From assembly GCF_003944715.1 (NCBI RefSeq), contig NZ_RWIT01000005.1, positions 186,001 through 250,000 of the forward strand: 64,000 bases of DNA. Direction: 5' to 3'. The notes under the pieces were generated by a model. The model saw only the letters and a program-made list of their open reading frames with translations. It had not been told where the DNA came from and did not search any database. Made by a program: the position numbers and the translations under genes. Shown here piece after piece: positions 61,611 through 64,000 of the stretch. Position 1 is the first letter of the stretch; each line of letters starts with the position of its first letter. The DNA is from Hymenobacter rigui. GTDB taxonomy: Bacteria; Bacteroidota; Bacteroidia; Cytophagales; Hymenobacteraceae.

Positions 61611-63563
61611 ATGCGTATTTCCCTGCCAATACTACTGGCCGGCTCTAGCTGGCTACTGGCTTCCGAAGCTTACGCGGCCTACGGCCCGGCCCCCAAATAC
61701 GCCGTAGCCGACCTGCCGGCGACCCTGCGCGAAAATGCTCATGCCGTTATTCGTCGGCAGGAAGAAACGCTACTGGTAAAATCGGTGGGGCGCACCGTGG
61801 AAACCACCCACCGCGCCGTTACCATTCTGGATGAGGTAGGGGCCCGCTGGGCATCGGAACTGGTGTACTACAGTTCCCTCAACACCATCAGCTACTTTCG
61901 GGGAGCGGTATACGATGCCACCGGGCGGCAGCTTCGCCAGCTCCGGACCCAGGACATTCACGACATCAGCCTCTCAGATGGGTTCAGCCTGGCTACCGAT
62001 GCCCGGGGCCGCGTGGCCGACCTGAGTCAGCCTACTTACCCCTACACGGTAGAGTTTGAGTACGAAGTAATATCCGACAACCCGCTGTTTTATTCCACGT
62101 GGCGGCCCCAGCCGGTGGAGCAGCTGGCCGTGGAGCAGGCGTCGTTTAAAGTAACTATGCCGGCCGGTATGGCCCTGCGCTATCAGGAGCAGCACCTGCC
62201 TACCGGCACGGCGCAGACTAAGCGCACCCAGGGCAGCCAGGAAATTTACGAGTGGCAGGTGCACGACCTGGCCGCCCGCGAGGAAGAGGCCGATGCGCCC
62301 CCGGTAGCCGAGCTGACCCCTGCCGTATTCACGGCCCCGACCGAGTTTGAGGTGCAGGGCCATGCTGGCCGCCTCAGCAACTGGGCCGACCTCAGCCGCT
62401 GGACCTACGACCTGAACGCCGGCCGCGACGAGCTGCCGCCCGCCATTAAGGCCGGCATTGCGGCATTGGTACAGGGCGAAACCGATGAGCGGGCCAAAAT
62501 CCGGAAGGTGTACCACTTTCTGCAGGCCAACACGCGCTACATATCCGTGCAGCTGGGTCTGGGCGGCTGGCAGACATTCCCGGCTTCCTCAGTGGCCGCT
62601 AATGGCTACGGCGACTGCAAAGCGCTGACCAACTACTGCAAGGCGCTGCTGGGCGCGGCCGGCATCAAGGCTCACGCGGCCCTGGTTAAGGCGGGCTCCG
62701 ATGAACAGGACATTCTTACCAGTTTCCCCAGCTCCCAGTTCAACCACGTGGTGCTGTGTGTGCCACTGGCCCAGAGCACCAAACCCGACACCGTATGGCT
62801 GGAATGCACCAGCCAAACCAATCCGTTTGGGTACATGGGCGGCTTCACCGGCAACCGCCACGCGCTGCTGCTGCTGCCCGAAGGCGGCAAGCTGATTCCA
62901 ACTCCCCGCTACGGTGCCGCCGAAAACCGCCGGGAGCGACTGGCCAACGTGTTTCTGGATGTGAACGGCGACGCCACCGCCACGCTGCGTACCATCCGTA
63001 CGGGGCTGGAGTATGATGGCGTTTCGGGGCTGCCGGGTTTGGAGCTGGCGGAGCAGAAAAAGCGCATCAGCAACCGGCTGGCACTGCCCAACTTCACGCT
63101 GAATAAAGTGGCCTTTAAGCACTCCGGTCCGGAAGCCACTATACCCAGCCTTACCGAAAGCCTGGCGCTTACTATGCCGGCACTGGCCCCACCCAGCGGC
63201 AAGCGGGTGTTTATCACGCCCAACCTGCTCAGCCGTATGGCACCACCCCAGGCCACCGTGGGAGAGCGGCAGACCGATTTGTGGCTGGACCATGCCTTCA
63301 CCCAGCAGGATACGGTGATGCTCCACGTACCAGCCAGTCTGCACCCTGAGCAACTCCCGGCCCCCGTGCAGCTGACCACCCAGTTTGGCACTTACAGCAG
63401 TCAGCTCCTGGCCCTGCCCGACGGTAGCATCCGCTACGTGCGCCGCTTAGTAATGCCGCGTACCCGGTTTACCCGCACCGATTATCCGGCGTACCTGGAG
63501 TTCCGTCGCAAAATAAGCGCCGCCGATAAGGCCCAGATTGTACTGCTGAAAACAGACGCGTAG
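61611..63563 (+). CDS. DUF3857-transglutaminase-like cysteine enzyme
   Basis: This 650-residue secreted protein has a signal peptide ending near AYAAY, a DUF3857 domain (about 45-240) and a transglutaminase-like domain. C336 sits in YGDCKALTNYC, H379 in FNHVVLCVP and E398 in WLECTSQTNPFG, the usual triad positions in this family. A C-terminal beta domain follows. It may cut or cross-link peptides in the periplasm. It starts five bases after the preceding gene, so they are translationally linked. A perfect terminator follows. Confidence 0.9.
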   Translation: MRISLPILLAGSSWLLASEAYAAYGPAPKYAVADLPATLRENAHAVIRRQEETLLVKSVGRTVETTHRAVTILDEVGARWASELVYYSSLNTISYFRGAVYDATGRQLRQLRTQDIHDISLSDGFSLATDARGRVADLSQPTYPYTVEFEYEVISDNPLFYSTWRPQPVEQLAVEQASFKVTMPAGMALRYQEQHLPTGTAQTKRTQGSQEIYEWQVHDLAAREEEADAPPVAELTPAVFTAPTEFEVQGHAGRLSNWADLSRWTYDLNAGRDELPPAIKAGIAALVQGETDERAKIRKVYHFLQANTRYISVQLGLGGWQTFPASSVAANGYGDCKALTNYCKALLGAAGIKAHAALVKAGSDEQDILTSFPSSQFNHVVLCVPLAQSTKPDTVWLECTSQTNPFGYMGGFTGNRHALLLLPEGGKLIPTPRYGAAENRRERLANVFLDVNGDATATLRTIRTGLEYDGVSGLPGLELAEQKKRISNRLALPNFTLNKVAFKHSGPEATIPSLTESLALTMPALAPPSGKRVFITPNLLSRMAPPQATVGERQTDLWLDHAFTQQDTVMLHVPASLHPEQLPAPVQLTTQFGTYSSQLLALPDGSIRYVRRLVMPRTRFTRTDYPAYLEFRRKISAADKAQIVLLKTDA

Positions 63564-63580
63564 CAGATTTTACGGATGAG

Positions 63581-63627
63581 GTTATAAAAAATACCCGCTG
63601 CCGTTGGCAGCGGGTATTTTTTATAAC
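63581..63627. terminator. Perfect hairpin terminator after the DUF3857 cluster
   Basis: The arms at 63581-63602 and 63606-63627 are perfectly complementary around a three-base loop. The core is TACCCGCTGCC, flanked by A-runs on one side and T-runs on the other. It begins 17 bases after the stop codon and works in either direction. Confidence 0.93.
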
Positions 63628-63864
63628 CTGCCGCTGCCTACAACATAGTAATTACACTATAACAATACCCGAATATTCTGTCAGAACGCTAACAATAGAA
63701 GACAAATGCTGTTGATTAACCCTCTTAATCAGGCCAATTACCGATGAATTCTTAAAATATATCTACTGGACACGGCCGCTTCCCTAGCCAAAAATTCTAT
63801 CTTGGGGCGCCCTATTTTCACCATTCCTTCCCCTCTGTTTTTCTCTTCTCTTCTTTCTTATACG

Positions 63865-64000
63865 ATGCAAGAAACTTCTACTTTTTTTCCTCAGGCATGG
63901 CGGCCATTGCTGGCCGGCGGTATGCTGGTGGCCGGCCTTAGTGCCGCCACTACGGCATCGGCCCAACGGGTGCTGTGGGCCGATGCCCCGCAGCTCCCCA
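63865..64000 (+). CDS. Secreted protein, N-terminal part (cut by window edge)
   Basis: An ATG at 63865 opens a frame of 45 residues that runs to the window end. It has a basic-hydrophobic signal peptide (WRPLLAGGMLVAGLSAATT) with a likely cleavage after ASAQ, then RVLWADAPQLP. The family cannot be told from this much. A gap of about 240 bases after the previous terminator suggests its own promoter; TATCTTGG near 63798 is one base off the -7 consensus. Confidence 0.6.
   Translation, partial: MQETSTFFPQAWRPLLAGGMLVAGLSAATTASAQRVLWADAPQLP

Overview
The window looks like chromosomal DNA of a GC-rich member of the Bacteroidota, most likely a Hymenobacter-like Cytophagales bacterium. The evidence is a TonB-dependent receptor with an N-terminal carboxypeptidase-regulatory domain, DUF3857, DUF4249 and DUF4136 proteins, TAnnTTTG promoter elements, and an absence of obvious Shine-Dalgarno sequences. 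The genus is an inference from family content. No rRNA, CRISPR array, prophage or intact insertion sequence was seen.

Positions 1-22484 are a surface-polysaccharide locus, almost all on the minus strand. It holds a truncated GT4 gene, several GT2 enzymes, a GT8 enzyme, a DUF1919 protein, a PglD/NeuD-type acetyltransferase, two DegT/DnrJ aminotransferases, a PglK-like ABC exporter, a membrane GT-C transferase and a GtrB-like transferase. It also holds an FdtA/QdtA-type sugar ketoisomerase, a UDP-glucuronate decarboxylase, UDP-glucose dehydrogenase and an AsnB-type amidotransferase. Together these suggest UDP-GlcA/UDP-xylose supply, a 3-amino-3,6-dideoxyhexose branch, assembly on a lipid carrier and export. 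A broken GNAT-type N-acetyltransferase lies directly behind the ketoisomerase, and one AT-rich glycosyltransferase on the plus strand looks acquired.

Positions 22600-34600 hold mixed housekeeping genes: an acyl-CoA-binding protein, a GlcD-type FAD oxidase, an NlpC/P60 lipoprotein, a large TonB-dependent receptor, two identical tRNA-Ala(GGC) genes behind a textbook Bacteroidota promoter, cysE-cysK, a cupin, and a HEAT-repeat/cyclophilin fusion lipoprotein.

Positions 34597-41086 are the most interesting part. A membrane histidine kinase, a stand-alone receiver and a receiver-class III adenylate cyclase fusion run in one direction. Facing them is an 893-residue protein combining an ATP/ADP-translocase-like membrane domain, HEAT-like helices and a cyclic-nucleotide-binding domain with intact ligand residues. 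An HD-domain phosphohydrolase lies beyond it. I read this as a possible cAMP make-sense-degrade module.

Positions 41111-52988 carry an MJ1255-type glycosyltransferase, an outer-membrane protein, a xanthine dehydrogenase operon (xdhA, xdhB, a membrane protein, xdhC), a DUF4136 lipoprotein, a GNAT enzyme, a secreted protein and an ABC exporter. Positions 53140-64000 carry a coiled-coil membrane-anchored protein, an MFS transporter, and a cluster of three DUF3857/transglutaminase-like proteins with a DUF4249 lipoprotein. Two of those three have lost the transglutaminase cysteine and histidine and one keeps them.
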